Part shown: positions 44,557-52,527 of the stretch, one piece after another
How positions within the stretch are numbered: the stretch's first letter is position 1
Layout of the letters: every line of letters starts with the position of its first letter
Assembly (NCBI RefSeq): GCF_023718305.1
Contig: NZ_QEYO01000001.1
Span: forward strand, 186,001-250,000
Source of the DNA: Gramella sp. AN32
Lineage (GTDB): Bacteria > Bacteroidota > Bacteroidia > Flavobacteriales > Flavobacteriaceae
Length of the DNA stretch: 64,000 bases
Direction of reading: 5' to 3'
Notes under the pieces: model-generated
What the model was told of the DNA's origin: nothing
The model's database searches: none
What the model saw: only the letters and a program-made list of their open reading frames with translations
Position numbers and translations under genes: made by a program

Positions 44557-46983
44557 ATGAAAATTTCATACAATTGGCTGAAGCAATTCATTAAGTTACC
44601 CCAAGATGCTGAAGAAACAGGTAAATTACTTACCAATCTTGGACTTGAAGTTGAAGGTATAAAAAGTTTTAGCAGTGTAAAAGGCGGCTTGAAAGGCGTT
44701 TTGGTAGGCCATGTTCTGGAGTGTAAATCACATCCCAATGCAGATAGGCTGAACCTTACCAAAATTGAGCTTGGGAATGGCGAAGCTGTACAAATTGTAT
44801 GCGGTGCGCCAAATATAGCCACAGGTCAAAAAGTGCCGGTTGCCACAATTGGAACCATGCTTTATGACGAAAATGGCGAAAGCTGGGAAATCAAAAAAGG
44901 AAAAATTCGCGGCGAATCCAGTTATGGAATGATTTGTTCTGAAAAAGAACTGGGTCTTGGAGAGAGCCATGAAGGTATTATGGTGATGGATAAGAATTTA
45001 GTGCCGGGAAAACCGGTAGCTGATTTATTTGAAGTTGAAAATGATGAAATATTTGAAATTGGCCTTACCCCTAATCGCGCTGATGCGATGAGCCACTGGG
45101 GCGTTGCCAGAGATTTAAAAGCCGGTTATCAACAGAACGGTAAAAATCTGGAGTTGATCACTCCATCAGTAAGCAGTTTTCATACAGACAACCGAAGCCT
45201 GAAAATTCAGATCAAAGTTGAAGATTCTAATCTTGCCCCACGATATTGCGGCGTAACCCTATCTGACCTTAAAATAGAAGATTCTCCGGAATGGTTAAAA
45301 AACAGGTTAAAGGCCATTGGTATCAATCCTAAAAATAATGTCGTAGATGCTACAAATTATGTGATGCATGAGTTGGGACAACCCCTTCACGCATTTGATG
45401 CCGCCAAGATCGCAGGAAATGAGATTCAGGTTAAGACCCTTAAAAAAGGATCAAAATTTACTACGCTCGATGAAGTTGAAAGAGAGTTGAGCGAAGAAGA
45501 TCTCATGATTTGTGATGCTGAAAAACCGCTTTGTATTGCCGGGGTTTTTGGGGGATTGAATAGTGGGGTGACCAAAGCAACTACTTCCATATTCCTGGAA
45601 AGTGCCTATTTTAACCCGGTTAGTGTTCGTAAAACGGCTAAAAGACATGGACTGAATACCGATGCTTCTTTTAGGTTTGAAAGAGGAATTGATATCAATT
45701 CTGTAGAATATGCGCTAAGAAGGGCGGCCCTGCTCATTAAAGAAGTTGCCGGCGGAGAAATTACCAGCGATGTTGATGATCTTTATTTTAAAAAGATTGA
45801 AGACTTTCAGGTGTTCCTAACCTTTGAAAAGGTGAATAAACTCATTGGGGAAAATCTTGCAGAAGAAACGATTAAATCAATTTTGGCATCCCTGGACATT
45901 CGGGTAAATAATATTACCGAAACCGGGATGGGTCTGACTATTCCTTCCTTTCGCGTAGATGTACAGCGCGAATCTGATGTGATTGAGGAAATTCTTAGGG
46001 TTTATGGGTATAACAATATAAAAGTTGGTGATAAATTAAGCCTTTCCGTAGCGAATTCTTCAAAATTCGAAGATTACAAGATTCAGAATTTAATAGCGGT
46101 ACAACTGGTGGGACAGGGATTTTATGAAACGATGGCCAATTCGCTAACTACCCCAACCTACAACAAATTAAGCGAAGATATTAACGCTGAATATCAGGTG
46201 GAGATGCTGAACCCTTTAAGCCAGGATCTCTCCGTATTAAGACAGAGTCTATTGTATTCAGGTTTGGAAACCATTAGCTATAATATTAACCGAAAAAGAA
46301 GAAATATCAAGATCTTCGAATTCGGGAAAACCTATCATTCGTATTCAAGCGGAAGGATTGAAAACAAGCATTTATCGTTGTTTACTTCCGGGCCTAAAAA
46401 AGCAGAAAGCTGGACGGAAAATGAATCCCAGGAGAACTTTTTCTATGCCAAGGGTGTAATTAATTCCGTATTTCAGAAAGTCGGGATCACATCTTTCAGC
46501 TCAAAGGCGACGAAAAGCTCGGTGCTTTCTGAAGGTATTGAGTACAATTCTAAAAAATCGAGATTAGTGGAATTTGGAACAGTAAAAAAATCGGTTCTCA
46601 AGCATTTTGATATCGATCAGGAAGTGATCTATGCCGATTTTAACTGGGAAGCAATTTTGGAATTACTTCAGAATAAGAAAAAAATTGTCACCTCCATTCC
46701 AAAGTACCCCAGTTCCAGAAGGGATTTTGCTTTGCTTCTTGACGAAAAAGTAAACTATGCGGAGATTGAAACTATTGCCCTACAGACGGAAAAGAAATTA
46801 CTAAAAGAGGTGAACCTTTTTGACGTCTATCAGGGTAAAAATCTTCCGGAAGGAAAGAAAAGTTATGCGGTAAGTTTTATATTTCAGGATGAAAATAAAA
46901 CTCTCACAGATAAACAGGTAGATAAATTAATGAGCAAACTTCAGTATAGGTTCGAACAAGAACTTAATGCCGAATTACGCTAA
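44557..46983 (+). CDS. pheT: Phenylalanyl-tRNA synthetase beta subunit
   Basis: PheT pairs with PheS to charge tRNA-Phe. The 808-residue protein has all expected domains: tRNA-binding OB (about 40-150, with HPNADRLNLTKIELG and CGAPNI), B3/B4 editing domain, B5 domain, catalytic-like core, and the C-terminal ferredoxin-fold anticodon-binding domain (YPSSRRDFALLLDEKV to the end). A strong AGGAG lies just before the ATG, unusual among its neighbours. A TATCTTTG element at 44530-44537 may be the -7 box. pheS is not in the window. The 280-bp gap upstream holds no gene that I can see. Confidence 0.97.
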   Translation: MKISYNWLKQFIKLPQDAEETGKLLTNLGLEVEGIKSFSSVKGGLKGVLVGHVLECKSHPNADRLNLTKIELGNGEAVQIVCGAPNIATGQKVPVATIGTMLYDENGESWEIKKGKIRGESSYGMICSEKELGLGESHEGIMVMDKNLVPGKPVADLFEVENDEIFEIGLTPNRADAMSHWGVARDLKAGYQQNGKNLELITPSVSSFHTDNRSLKIQIKVEDSNLAPRYCGVTLSDLKIEDSPEWLKNRLKAIGINPKNNVVDATNYVMHELGQPLHAFDAAKIAGNEIQVKTLKKGSKFTTLDEVERELSEEDLMICDAEKPLCIAGVFGGLNSGVTKATTSIFLESAYFNPVSVRKTAKRHGLNTDASFRFERGIDINSVEYALRRAALLIKEVAGGEITSDVDDLYFKKIEDFQVFLTFEKVNKLIGENLAEETIKSILASLDIRVNNITETGMGLTIPSFRVDVQRESDVIEEILRVYGYNNIKVGDKLSLSVANSSKFEDYKIQNLIAVQLVGQGFYETMANSLTTPTYNKLSEDINAEYQVEMLNPLSQDLSVLRQSLLYSGLETISYNINRKRRNIKIFEFGKTYHSYSSGRIENKHLSLFTSGPKKAESWTENESQENFFYAKGVINSVFQKVGITSFSSKATKSSVLSEGIEYNSKKSRLVEFGTVKKSVLKHFDIDQEVIYADFNWEAILELLQNKKKIVTSIPKYPSSRRDFALLLDEKVNYAEIETIALQTEKKLLKEVNLFDVYQGKNLPEGKKSYAVSFIFQDENKTLTDKQVDKLMSKLQYRFEQELNAELR

Positions 46984-46996
46984 GAATTTATAACAT

Positions 46997-47024
46997 AAAA
47001 AACCGGCAAATTTGCCGGTTTTTT
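46997..47024. terminator. Bidirectional intrinsic terminator between pheT and the DUF4136 gene
   Basis: A palindromic stem (AAAAAACCGGCAAA / TTTGCCGGTTTTTT) provides T-runs on both strands and sits 14 bases from each of the converging stop codons. Confidence 0.88.
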
Positions 47025-47037
47025 GTTGCTTTTCAGT

Positions 47038-47619
47038 TTATGGAAAACTCTTGAAAATTTCATCTATATAATCTCTAATTTCCCGATCTATCCTTTTCTT
47101 TTCAATGTTTTCATTGGTGGTCCCCCTCCATAAGATCTCATTGGTCTTTCTATCGATAAAATCGATCACGATCGTTCTTTCCTTAAACGGAACCTGATTA
47201 ACTCGTGGGCCATTGATACGCTGAATGGTAAAATAATTCTCATAAATGTTATTCTTATAATAAGGTCCTATATAAAATCCGGGACGGTAATAAGAATAAT
47301 TCGTGTAAACAGGATTGGCATTTACGGCAACCTTATCATCGAACATGGTATGTACATACACCAAAACATCTGGCTGTACCTTATCTAACTGATATCCCTT
47401 TTCTTTCATATTCGCATCGATCGTAGAAATGATCGTTTTCTGAATGGCGTCATTATCATAATCACGGCTCAGGATGGTATCCTTATTCGGGATATATGCG
47501 TAGGTATTATAACTGCTTAATTTCTTCGCATCGTCTTTTGCTGAAGGCCCACTGGAACCGCAGGAAGTAAGAATGAATGAGGCAAAAGCAAACAGTGCAA
47601 TTATTTTCAAATTTTTCAT
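47038..47619 (-). CDS. DUF4136 domain lipoprotein
   Basis: The 193-residue product from the ATG at 47619 has a lipoprotein signal peptide ending in FILTSC, with serines and glycines after the cysteine. The rest fits DUF4136: TYAYIPNKDTI near the start, a middle Tyr-rich YNYxY-like section, and the C-terminal GTIVIDFIDRKTNEILWRG-like block (here RTIVIDFIDRKTNEILWRG). The function is unknown; it is probably attached to a membrane facing the periplasm. A frame extending to 47664 would place 15 polar residues before the signal and would start beyond the predicted promoter. Confidence 0.85.
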   Translation of the reverse strand: MKNLKIIALFAFASFILTSCGSSGPSAKDDAKKLSSYNTYAYIPNKDTILSRDYDNDAIQKTIISTIDANMKEKGYQLDKVQPDVLVYVHTMFDDKVAVNANPVYTNYSYYRPGFYIGPYYKNNIYENYFTIQRINGPRVNQVPFKERTIVIDFIDRKTNEILWRGTTNENIEKKRIDREIRDYIDEIFKSFP

Positions 47620-47634
47620 AACATTATATTTATT

Positions 47635-47664
47635 GAAATGTACTTGTAAAGCAGGGCTTCTCAA
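47635..47664 (-). promoter_or_regulatory. Putative promoter of the DUF4136 lipoprotein gene
   Basis: On the minus strand TTG at 47664-47662 is followed after 19 bases by TACATTTC at 47642-47635, close to TTTG/TAnnTTTG. The leader would be only about 10 bases, supporting the ATG at 47619. Confidence 0.4.
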
Positions 47665-47747
47665 AAGGTTTTAAGTTATTTTACTTTTATTTAACGGCTA
47701 TTGGGAATTATATATGCTTAAAAACAAAAACAACTAGCGATTCATCG

Positions 47748-47778
47748 TTGTTATTATCAGCTTTATTTGATACTTTAG
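47748..47778 (+). promoter_or_regulatory. Putative promoter of the downstream two-helix membrane protein gene
   Basis: TTG at 47748-47750, 20 bases, then TACTTTAG at 47771-47778. The TTG of the -33 element is the same codon that would start a longer reading frame, which argues that the true start is the ATG at 47799. Confidence 0.35.
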
Positions 47779-47798
47779 TGAGGTTAAAGAAATTGATT

Positions 47799-48524
47799 AT
47801 GCAGTTGAAACTTCCCCGAACCAACGTTCAAAAAAAACTCACCAAATTACGGGACCGCCACAGTACAGAAAAGGATCTCATGAGGATAATCGAAAAAATC
47901 ATTCTTCAGAATGATCAAAAAGATCAGGTTATTCTGAACGAGATTGAATCGGGACATTCTATAAAGGTTAATAATTTCAATATTGATCATTTAGACTATC
48001 AGCGTGTATTCCATCTTAATGATATTTATAAGATTTGCGTCGATTATCGATTGCGCTTTCTGGATAGCCGGTATTTCAAAGGTGATTTACCTTATGAAGT
48101 GCTAATAGAAATCAAATCACTTGAAAAAATTCATGACACTCAACTTAAAGCTTTTAAAATTGTGGCGCCTTCAAAACTTTTTAAACTGAAGAATGCAGAC
48201 GATCCTTTGCTTTTTGCGCCTATTGGCAATGACTATTATTATCTAATCCATAAATGGGGCAATGACCTTCATCCTTTCAGAAAAATGCTCATGTGGCCTT
48301 ATAAATCGCTTGAGAATTTCATCGTTTTGCTTCTGGCGATAAGTTTTCTTTGTGCCTTGCTGGTTCCTGAAGGAATGTTCAGTCAAAATCAAACTACCGC
48401 TCAATTTTTGATGATTTTCTTTTTTATCTTTAAAGCAATTGCCGGAATTGCAATTTTCTACGGATTCAAAAATGGGAAAAATTTTAATACTGAAATCTGG
48501 GATAGTAAGCTTTACAATGCTTAG
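47799..48524 (+). CDS. Conserved hypothetical protein with two C-terminal membrane helices
   Basis: From the ATG at 47799 the protein has 241 residues. The N-terminal two thirds are soluble and charged, with KHQ/R-rich helix LTKLRDRHSTEKDLMRIIEK and the block FHLNDIYKICVDYRLRFLDS. After FAPIGNDYYYLIHKWGNDLH come two hydrophobic segments (about 184-201 and 210-228). I do not recognise a named family, though the composition suggests a protein conserved in Flavobacteriaceae. It is followed 71 bases later by the DUF2007 gene. Confidence 0.72.
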   Translation: MQLKLPRTNVQKKLTKLRDRHSTEKDLMRIIEKIILQNDQKDQVILNEIESGHSIKVNNFNIDHLDYQRVFHLNDIYKICVDYRLRFLDSRYFKGDLPYEVLIEIKSLEKIHDTQLKAFKIVAPSKLFKLKNADDPLLFAPIGNDYYYLIHKWGNDLHPFRKMLMWPYKSLENFIVLLLAISFLCALLVPEGMFSQNQTTAQFLMIFFFIFKAIAGIAIFYGFKNGKNFNTEIWDSKLYNA

Positions 48525-48595
48525 AACGTTAATTTCAGTTTAAATGCTGACGCTATCCTGAGTCTTGTTCGTATTTTAGAAGTAAATTTAGGATT

Positions 48596-48841
48596 ATGAG
48601 CGAAGAAAAAGATTATAAAAGAATTTATACCGGTCCTGAAACGAACGTACAATTCCTACAGGATCTATTCAATAAAGAAAAAATAAGTTCACGAGTCCGT
48701 AACGATTTTGATTCGGGGCTACGTGCAGGATTTGGGGGCGGATTGCCCGGCCAGGTTCAACTTTTTGTATTAAATGAAGAGTATACGAAAGCTAAAAAAA
48801 TAGCGATGGATACTTTTCCTGAAGACTACCCCAATGGATAA
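48596..48841 (+). CDS. DUF2007 family protein
   Basis: The 81-residue protein fits DUF2007, small ferredoxin-like-fold domains annotated as putative signal-transducing. Core features are YTGPETNVQFLQDLFNKEKI, the glycine-rich turn and VQLFVLNEEYTKAKKI. No activity is established. Its last eight bases overlap the start of the next gene, so the two are co-translated. Confidence 0.82.
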   Translation: MSEEKDYKRIYTGPETNVQFLQDLFNKEKISSRVRNDFDSGLRAGFGGGLPGQVQLFVLNEEYTKAKKIAMDTFPEDYPNG

Positions 48842-49043
48842 CCAACAAGAATTAGAAGTAGAAGAACCTAAAAAAAGAAATATCTGGAATCTTGTTCTGG
48901 GAATTGCCTTTCTAGGTTATGGTAGTTATAGGACCTATCAAAAATTAAATGAACCCGAAATTGATACCTTTAGCCTGGTGCTGGCCATTGCATTTATCAT
49001 TCTGGGGATCTATGATCTTTATAAATATTTTCGCGGAGTTTAA
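48834..49043 (+). CDS. Small two-helix membrane protein
   Basis: The 69-residue protein has a charged N-terminus (DNQQELEVEEPKKRN) followed by two hydrophobic segments joined by QKLNEPEIDT, and a basic tail YKYFRGV. I cannot name the family. The start overlaps the DUF2007 gene by eight bases. Its stop codon touches the stop codon of the convergent fabH gene with no bases between. Confidence 0.75.
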   Translation: MDNQQELEVEEPKKRNIWNLVLGIAFLGYGSYRTYQKLNEPEIDTFSLVLAIAFIILGIYDLYKYFRGV

Positions 49044-50054
49044 TTACCAGCGAATGATGGCGCTTCCCCAGGTAAACCCACTGCCAAAAGCAGCAAGCAC
49101 CAGAATATCCCCATCTTCAATTTTACCATTTTCCCAGGCTTCAGTTAAAGCAATGGGAATAGATGCCGCAGTGGTATTTCCATATTTTTGAATATTATTG
49201 TAAACCTGGTCATCACTCAGTTTAAATTTATGCTGAACAAATTGTGAAATCCTCAAATTTGCCTGATGGGGAATTAACATATCAATGTTATCTACGTCCA
49301 AACCATTTGCCTGCAAACCTTCATTGATCACTTCAGAAAATCGCTGAATGGCATTTTTGAACACAAACTGCCCATTCATATAGGGATAATAAGGAATATC
49401 ATCTCCCTGGGGATTATCTGCAATGATTTCAGGCACCCAGTAATTGGTACTGGGTCCTTTAAGAGATAGTTCCAACGCATGTTTTCCTTCAGAATGTAAA
49501 TGTGTGGAGAGAATTCCCTGCCCGTTATGATCACTTCTGGTCAAAACTGCGGCCCCTGCCCCATCGCCAAAAATTACGGAAACCGATCTTCCCCGTGTAG
49601 TAAAATCGAGCCCGCCACTATGATTTTCACTTCCAATGACCAGGACATTCTTATACATGCCTGTTTTTATAAATTGATCGGCCACGGAGAGCGCATAGAT
49701 AAAACCGCTACACTGGTTACGAACATCTAAGGCGGGACAGGTATCAATCTCTAACATTTCCTGTACCTGAACACCGCAACCGGGGAAATAATAATCTGGG
49801 CTTAGGGTGGCAAAAACAATAAGATCTATATCGTCTTTTGAAATCGCAGCACGTTCTAAAGCAATTTTAGCCGCCTTTACGCCCATGACGGCTGTGGAGT
49901 TGCCATCCCCTTTTTTAATATGTCTTCTTTCTTTTATACCGGTTCTCTCGGTGATCCATTCATCATTAGTATCCATCTTTTTGGACAGATCATCATTGGT
50001 CACTATATTTTCTGGAACATATTTGCCTAAACCGGCGATTTTTGTTTGATACAT
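49044..50054 (-). CDS. fabH: Beta-ketoacyl-ACP synthase III (FabH-type)
   Basis: FabH condenses an acyl-CoA starter with malonyl-ACP to begin fatty acid synthesis. The 336-residue thiolase-fold protein has the active Cys in VRNQCSGFIYALS (C115), the His in MLIPHQANLRI and the Asn in KYGNTTAAS. The N-terminal block NDEWITERTGIKERR is typical. The usual neighbours plsX and rpmF are absent, so this may be one of several KAS III paralogues; flavobacteria often have more than one, with branched starter preference. Confidence 0.9.
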   Translation of the reverse strand: MYQTKIAGLGKYVPENIVTNDDLSKKMDTNDEWITERTGIKERRHIKKGDGNSTAVMGVKAAKIALERAAISKDDIDLIVFATLSPDYYFPGCGVQVQEMLEIDTCPALDVRNQCSGFIYALSVADQFIKTGMYKNVLVIGSENHSGGLDFTTRGRSVSVIFGDGAGAAVLTRSDHNGQGILSTHLHSEGKHALELSLKGPSTNYWVPEIIADNPQGDDIPYYPYMNGQFVFKNAIQRFSEVINEGLQANGLDVDNIDMLIPHQANLRISQFVQHKFKLSDDQVYNNIQKYGNTTAASIPIALTEAWENGKIEDGDILVLAAFGSGFTWGSAIIRW

Positions 50055-50237
50055 AGAAGATTATTGTGTAATTGAGAATATTTCATTCAAAAACTGAACA
50101 TTCAATAAATTCAGCACGTAATATACTAAAGTTTAATTTCAGAAATCTTTTAAAAAAAATGAAAATTTCAGCTAAACAAAATATGCTGTTTAAGAAACTT
50201 AAAACGGAATTATGGCAATACCCATATTCTAAAAACA

Positions 50238-50268
50238 TAGAAAGCCCTACGAAGTGCAGGGCTTTCTA
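50238..50268 (-). terminator. Hairpin terminator after the ABC1-kinase gene
   Basis: An 11-bp perfect inverted repeat (TAGAAAGCCCT / AGGGCTTTCTA) with a nine-base loop is followed on the minus strand by TGTTTTT. It lies about 65 bases beyond the kinase stop codon and upstream of fabH. Confidence 0.8.
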
Positions 50269-50334
50269 TTGAAAAAGCAAAGTGTTATTAGGGCTCCATT
50301 CTACTTTTTCACAACCTAACCAATAAATCAACAT

Positions 50335-51642
50335 CTAGAGATACTCTCTAAATTCATTAATATCAACTTCTGCTTCGAGATCATGGAGCAAATTATACAG
50401 TCCAAAAAACGTTCGGCTCATATATAAAAAATGTTTACTGCCACGGTTCCCATTCATCTTTCTTAGTTCCGGATCCTGGGAATAACTTTCACTTAATTTG
50501 GTTAAATGATTCCAAAAATCGGGATCAGAAAAGTTAAATTTTTCCTTTTGATATGGAGTTGAGAACATGAGGAACATTTCATAGAACATCTCCTTAAAAT
50601 ACGCTATCTCTTTTACTGTATCTTTCTCAGTTAAAATTTCAAGATCAAAAAGTCTCTTTTCAAAATAGGCAGCATCATTCAATTTCTCCCTGTTAGTTAA
50701 TGAGAAATAGGGTCCATAAAAACTTTCCGGAATCTTTTTGATACACCCAAAATCGATGGCGATAAGATTTTCCTGCTCATCAATCAGAAAATTCCCGGGG
50801 TGAGGATCGGCATGGACTTCCTTCAAACCATGAATTTGAAACATATAGAAATTCCATAGGGACTGTCCGATCTTGTTTCTCAAATCCTGACTCGCCTTAG
50901 CATCTACAAATTCTGATAGATGCACCCCGTGCATCCAATCCATCGTAATAATGCGCTCACTGGACAATTCAGGGTAATATTTAGGGAATTTGATATTTGG
51001 CAAATTATGACAGGCTTCAGAAATCGCTTTGCTCTGTTTTAATTCCAATATATAATCAGTCTCTTCCAGCAACTTTCCTTCCACCTCTTTAAAATATTTT
51101 TCTGAATCTTTTCCCTGCAGATTAAACATTTTAATGGCAATAGGTTTAACCATCGAAAGATCTGAACTTATACTGTCTGCAACTCCGGGATATTGAATCT
51201 TTACCGCCAGTTCCTTTCCACCTTTCGTTGCTTTATGCACCTGCCCAATACTCGCAGCATTTACGGAATTGGGAGTAAACGTATCGTATAATTCCTCAGG
51301 ATATTTTCCATTATATTTTTTAAATGTTTTTCGAACCAACGGCGCGGATAGCGGCGGGACACTAAACTGTGATAAACTGAATTTTTCCACATAAGCACTC
51401 GGCAACAAACTCTTCTCCATAGAAAGCATTTGTGCAACCTTTAAAGCACTTCCTTTTAGGCTTTTTAGGCCGTCATAAATATCCTCAGCATTATCATTAT
51501 CGAGTTCATCGCGCGTAAGCTTAGAATTAAAGGCTTTTTTACTATAATATTTAAGATAATTCCCTCCTATTTTCACCCCGGTTTTAACCATTTTTGAAGT
51601 TCTCCCAATTTTTCCGGTAGGTATTTTATCAATAGTTTTCAT
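50335..51642 (-). CDS. ABC1/UbiB-type atypical kinase
   Basis: The 435-residue protein is an ABC1 (AarF/UbiB/COQ8-like) atypical kinase. The KxGQ-type motif of the family appears in the form SLKGSALKVAQMLS (about 63-76), the lysine in ELAVKIQYPGV, and the catalytic loop in EVHADPHPGNFLI followed by IAIDFGCIKK. No transmembrane helix is seen, unlike E. coli UbiB. Since this lineage uses menaquinone, a role in isoprenoid or lipid metabolism is only an inference. It is nine bases downstream of a TetR-like gene. The ATG at 51642 is preferred over a TTG one codon earlier. Confidence 0.9.
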   Translation of the reverse strand: MKTIDKIPTGKIGRTSKMVKTGVKIGGNYLKYYSKKAFNSKLTRDELDNDNAEDIYDGLKSLKGSALKVAQMLSMEKSLLPSAYVEKFSLSQFSVPPLSAPLVRKTFKKYNGKYPEELYDTFTPNSVNAASIGQVHKATKGGKELAVKIQYPGVADSISSDLSMVKPIAIKMFNLQGKDSEKYFKEVEGKLLEETDYILELKQSKAISEACHNLPNIKFPKYYPELSSERIITMDWMHGVHLSEFVDAKASQDLRNKIGQSLWNFYMFQIHGLKEVHADPHPGNFLIDEQENLIAIDFGCIKKIPESFYGPYFSLTNREKLNDAAYFEKRLFDLEILTEKDTVKEIAYFKEMFYEMFLMFSTPYQKEKFNFSDPDFWNHLTKLSESYSQDPELRKMNGNRGSKHFLYMSRTFFGLYNLLHDLEAEVDINEFREYL

Positions 51643-51651
51643 CAATTTATA

Positions 51652-52323
51652 TTAAGCCATTCGTTCTTTCCACAAAAATTTTCCGAAGTCTACTAACCTT
51701 TCCAGGGGTGTATTATCAAAAACATCAAAAACCGTATTTACAGATTTTTCGATGGCAATATCAGTACTTTCAAAGGCGGCACTATTATCATCCATCCAGA
51801 ATTTTAGGAGGAATAAAAATTGAATCCAGACGCCTTCTGAAAAAATAGTTTCACTCTGTTTTAGGAACTGAGCTGTCTTGTTCATATTGCCTTCTTCAAT
51901 AAGGTCTCTTGCATAAAGCTTTAAATGTTTTCTGAAATTTTTCAGTTCCGCCAGATTTTTCAAGGGAGTATCATGATCATGAAGTGCATATAAAATATAA
52001 CTACGATTGGCAGTCAGCACTTCAAAAAGGGTGTAAAAAAAGGTGAGTAGCTTTTCCCTGTTATCAAAATTCTTGTACTCTTTAGATTTTTGAATCACGT
52101 TCAGCGTATTCTGAAAAAGCCGTACCCAGATTTCTTTTCTTAAACCTTCAAAACTTCCGAAGTATTGATAGAAATCCTGTTCAGTGATACCGTTATCCTT
52201 TGAGAATTTATACACACTTTTTGGGGTTTTTTCATTGACCAGCACATAATCCATATAAGCTGCAATGAGCGCATCGCTATCTGGCTTTGCTTTAACTTTA
52301 CTATTGGAGGTTGTCTTCGCCAT
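51652..52323 (-). CDS. TetR family transcriptional regulator
   Basis: The 223-residue protein has an N-terminal helix-turn-helix of the TetR type (about 18-65): SVYKFSKDNGITEQDFYQYF is the recognition region. A larger helical C-terminal domain would bind a ligand and dimerise. It directly precedes the ABC1-kinase gene and probably controls it; the kinase and regulator pair recur together in flavobacteria as far as I recall. The 200-bp region upstream is shared with htpG, which is divergent. The effector is unknown. Confidence 0.82.
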   Translation of the reverse strand: MAKTTSNSKVKAKPDSDALIAAYMDYVLVNEKTPKSVYKFSKDNGITEQDFYQYFGSFEGLRKEIWVRLFQNTLNVIQKSKEYKNFDNREKLLTFFYTLFEVLTANRSYILYALHDHDTPLKNLAELKNFRKHLKLYARDLIEEGNMNKTAQFLKQSETIFSEGVWIQFLFLLKFWMDDNSAAFESTDIAIEKSVNTVFDVFDNTPLERLVDFGKFLWKERMA

Positions 52324-52451
52324 AATTCTTTCTCTTTATCAAATTTAACCTATTGTTTAAAATATTTGAAAAAACAATAAACAAAACTTTGTTAAACACC
52401 TTTTTAATCTGCTGTAGCTTAGACGAAATATTCTTAAAAAATTACAGTGAA

Positions 52452-52492
52452 TGTCAGTTTGTCAGCGGTTTGCTAATGGTACTTTTTTTGCC
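52452..52492 (+). promoter_or_regulatory. Putative sigma-54-like promoter of htpG with TGTCAG boxes
   Basis: TGGTAC at 52477-52482, five T and TTGCC form GG (52478-52479), ten bases, GC (52490-52491), the -24/-12 layout of sigma-54 promoters. Two direct TGTCAG boxes lie at 52452-52457 and 52460-52465, eleven bases before the TGG. Transcription would start about 25 bases before the ATG. Confidence 0.5.
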
Positions 52493-52527
52493 ATATAGAG
52501 TACGAATCAAAATTTAAAAATATAATT

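Noticed and set aside
50072..50272. 66-residue plus-strand frame between fabH and the ABC1 kinase
   Set aside because: Its end is the terminator hairpin, composition is AT-driven, and no hydrophobic or conserved pattern is seen.
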